The notes under the pieces were generated by a model, which had not been told where the DNA came from, ran no database searches, and saw only the letters and a list, made by a program, of their open reading frames with translations. Positions 63,108 to 64,000 of a stretch of 64,000 nucleotides of DNA are shown here, piece after piece. Position 1 is the first letter of the stretch. The number at the start of each line of letters is the position of its first letter. The stretch comes from Acidipila rosea (GTDB taxonomy: Bacteria; Acidobacteriota; Terriglobia; Terriglobales; Acidobacteriaceae), in assembly GCF_004339725.1 (NCBI RefSeq), contig NZ_SMGK01000001.1, positions 496,001-560,000 on the forward strand. Direction: 5' to 3'. Made by a program: the position numbers and the translations under genes.

Positions 63108-64000
63108 TAACGCTCGTAGGCAGGGATGATTCGTGTTGTACAGAAGCGCTGCTGGGCTGTCTGTCTTGCGGTCGCAGCCATTGCATTCAGCTTCTCGTCA
63201 TCTGTCAACAGATCCAATGCTGCTGCAGCCATTTCATCGATGGCCCCAACAGGGAAGAGGCGGCCATTCTTTCCATCCTCGATCAACTCCGGAACGCCGC
63301 CAACCCTCGTTGCGATGGCGGGTACGCAGCATGCCATCGCTTCCAGAGCGGCGAGTCCAAAGGATTCCAACTCGCTGGGCATGATCATCAGATCCGCCAG
63401 CGGCAGCAACTCGTTTACGCTATCCTGCTTGCCGAGGAAGTGAACGCGATGCTGAATGCCCTTACTGTGGGCTAGCCATTCTGCAGATGAGCGATCTGGC
63501 CCGTCACCGATCAGCAGCAGGCGCGCAGGAATCTTTTCAGCCACGCGGGCAAAAACCTCAATCACGTCTCCCACGCGTTTGACGGGCCGGAAATTTGACA
63601 GGTGGACGAGCAGTTTTTCGTCCGATGTGGCAAAACGGCTGCGCCGTTCCGCGCGTTCCTGGCCTAGTGGTGTGTAGAAGTCGCAGTTGACGAAATTGGA
63701 GATGACTTCGATTTCGCGAGTTATCCCAAATTCTTTGATGGTGCGCTCACGCAGATAATTGGAGATCGATGTGACCCCATCGCTCTGCTCGATAGCGAAG
63801 CGCGTGATCGGCAGGTAGCTACGATCCAGACCTACCAGAGTGATGTCTGTGCCATGCAAGGTCGTCACGAAAGGCAGGTGACGTCCGCGGGCCGCCAGCA
63901 TCTGCCGCGCGAGCAGCGCGCTGACAGAGTGCGGAATCGCATAGTGAACGTGCAGTAAATCCAGTTCGTAATATTCGGCCACCTCATACATGCGAGTGGC
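63056..64000 (-). CDS. bshA: N-acetyl-alpha-D-glucosaminyl L-malate synthase BshA (partial, runs off window)
   Basis: About 315 codons of the C-terminal part; the frame stays open through 64000, so the start lies outside. [21 protein letters not shown], in parts, [38 protein letters not shown] and [26 protein letters not shown], in parts, are characteristic of BshA, the GT4 enzyme joining GlcNAc to malate in bacillithiol synthesis. The usual CGVP is CCVP here. Its 3' end overlaps the histidine kinase gene by 52 bases. Confidence 0.9.
   Translation of the reverse strand, partial: ATRMYEVAEYYELDLLHVHYAIPHSVSALLARQMLAARGRHLPFVTTLHGTDITLVGLDRSYLPITRFAIEQSDGVTSISNYLRERTIKEFGITREIEVISNFVNCDFYTPLGQERAERRSRFATSDEKLLVHLSNFRPVKRVGDVIEVFARVAEKIPARLLLIGDGPDRSSAEWLAHSKGIQHRVHFLGKQDSVNELLPLADLMIMPSELESFGLAALEAMACCVPAIATRVGGVPELIEDGKNGRLFPVGAIDEMAAAALDLLTDDEKLNAMAATARQTAQQRFCTTRIIPAYERYYERVIERSAKGVSDGS

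Overview
The window reads as a chromosomal segment of an Acidobacteriota bacterium, most likely a Terriglobia/Acidobacteriaceae relative (Terriglobus, Granulicella or Edaphobacter type). This is an inference from gene content, not a database result: a BshA-type glycosyltransferase (bacillithiol), a secreted GH2 beta-mannosidase, a pyruvoyl-dependent arginine decarboxylase, many GTG/TTG starts, and a Gram-negative flagellum with L and P rings. I see no tRNA or rRNA gene, CRISPR array, insertion sequence or prophage. Genes are tightly packed and no gap between genes exceeds about 220 bases.

Layout. 1-2.0 kb (-): the N-terminal two thirds of an FtsK-type DNA translocase, cut by the window edge, and a degenerate receiver-domain protein. 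2.0-10 kb (+): protein quality control, tig-clpP-clpX, then a secreted beta-helix protein, then lon. 10-12.8 kb (-): the ribosomal/tRNA operon rpsP-khpA-rimM-trmD-rplS. 12.8-14.7 kb: two divergent secreted proteins of unknown role. 14.7-16.8 kb (+): a coupled nitroreductase / NUDIX / alpha-beta hydrolase operon. 16.8-18.7 kb (-): purB-ubiX. 19-22.8 kb (-): arginine to putrescine (pyruvoyl arginine decarboxylase, aguB, aguA), running on without gaps into an Imm53-family gene, tadA and a small glutaredoxin. 23-25.6 kb (-): beta-mannosidase with LacI-like operators. 25.8-30.8 kb (+): a CDGSH protein, a soluble lytic transglycosylase, a WbpE-like sugar aminotransferase, a MerR regulator and a small Cys-rich protein.

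30.8-52.6 kb (+) is one large flagellar and chemotaxis cluster: fliK-flgD-flgE / fliN-fliO-fliP-fliQ-fliR-flhB-flhA-fliA-fliM-fliN(2)-MshEN-like protein-cheY-cheX / flgF-flgG-flgA-flgH-flgI-flgJ / flgM-flgN-flgK-flgL. It supplies the export gate, C-ring switch, distal rod, hook, P and L rings, hook-filament junctions, sigma-28 and anti-sigma-28. fliF, fliG, fliH, fliI, fliE, flgB, flgC, motAB, flhF, flhG, flagellin and the filament cap are absent and must lie elsewhere. A sigma-28-type promoter precedes flgM. The flgF Shine-Dalgarno sequence is buried in a 14-bp hairpin.

52.6-57.2 kb (-): central glycolysis gapA-ridA-pgk-tpiA with a GT4 glycosyltransferase at its 3' end. 57.3-61 kb (+): a P-loop kinase, an osmoprotectant-type ABC importer (ATPase, permease, lipoprotein) and a DinB-family protein. 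61-64 kb: ribA (-), a LytS-type histidine kinase (+) and a partial bshA (-) whose 3' end overlaps the kinase gene.

The observations I would follow up first are the flgF Shine-Dalgarno hairpin, the Cys-rich MshEN-like protein between the C-ring genes and cheY, the Imm53-family gene inside the polyamine operon, and the alternating-histidine comb in trigger factor.
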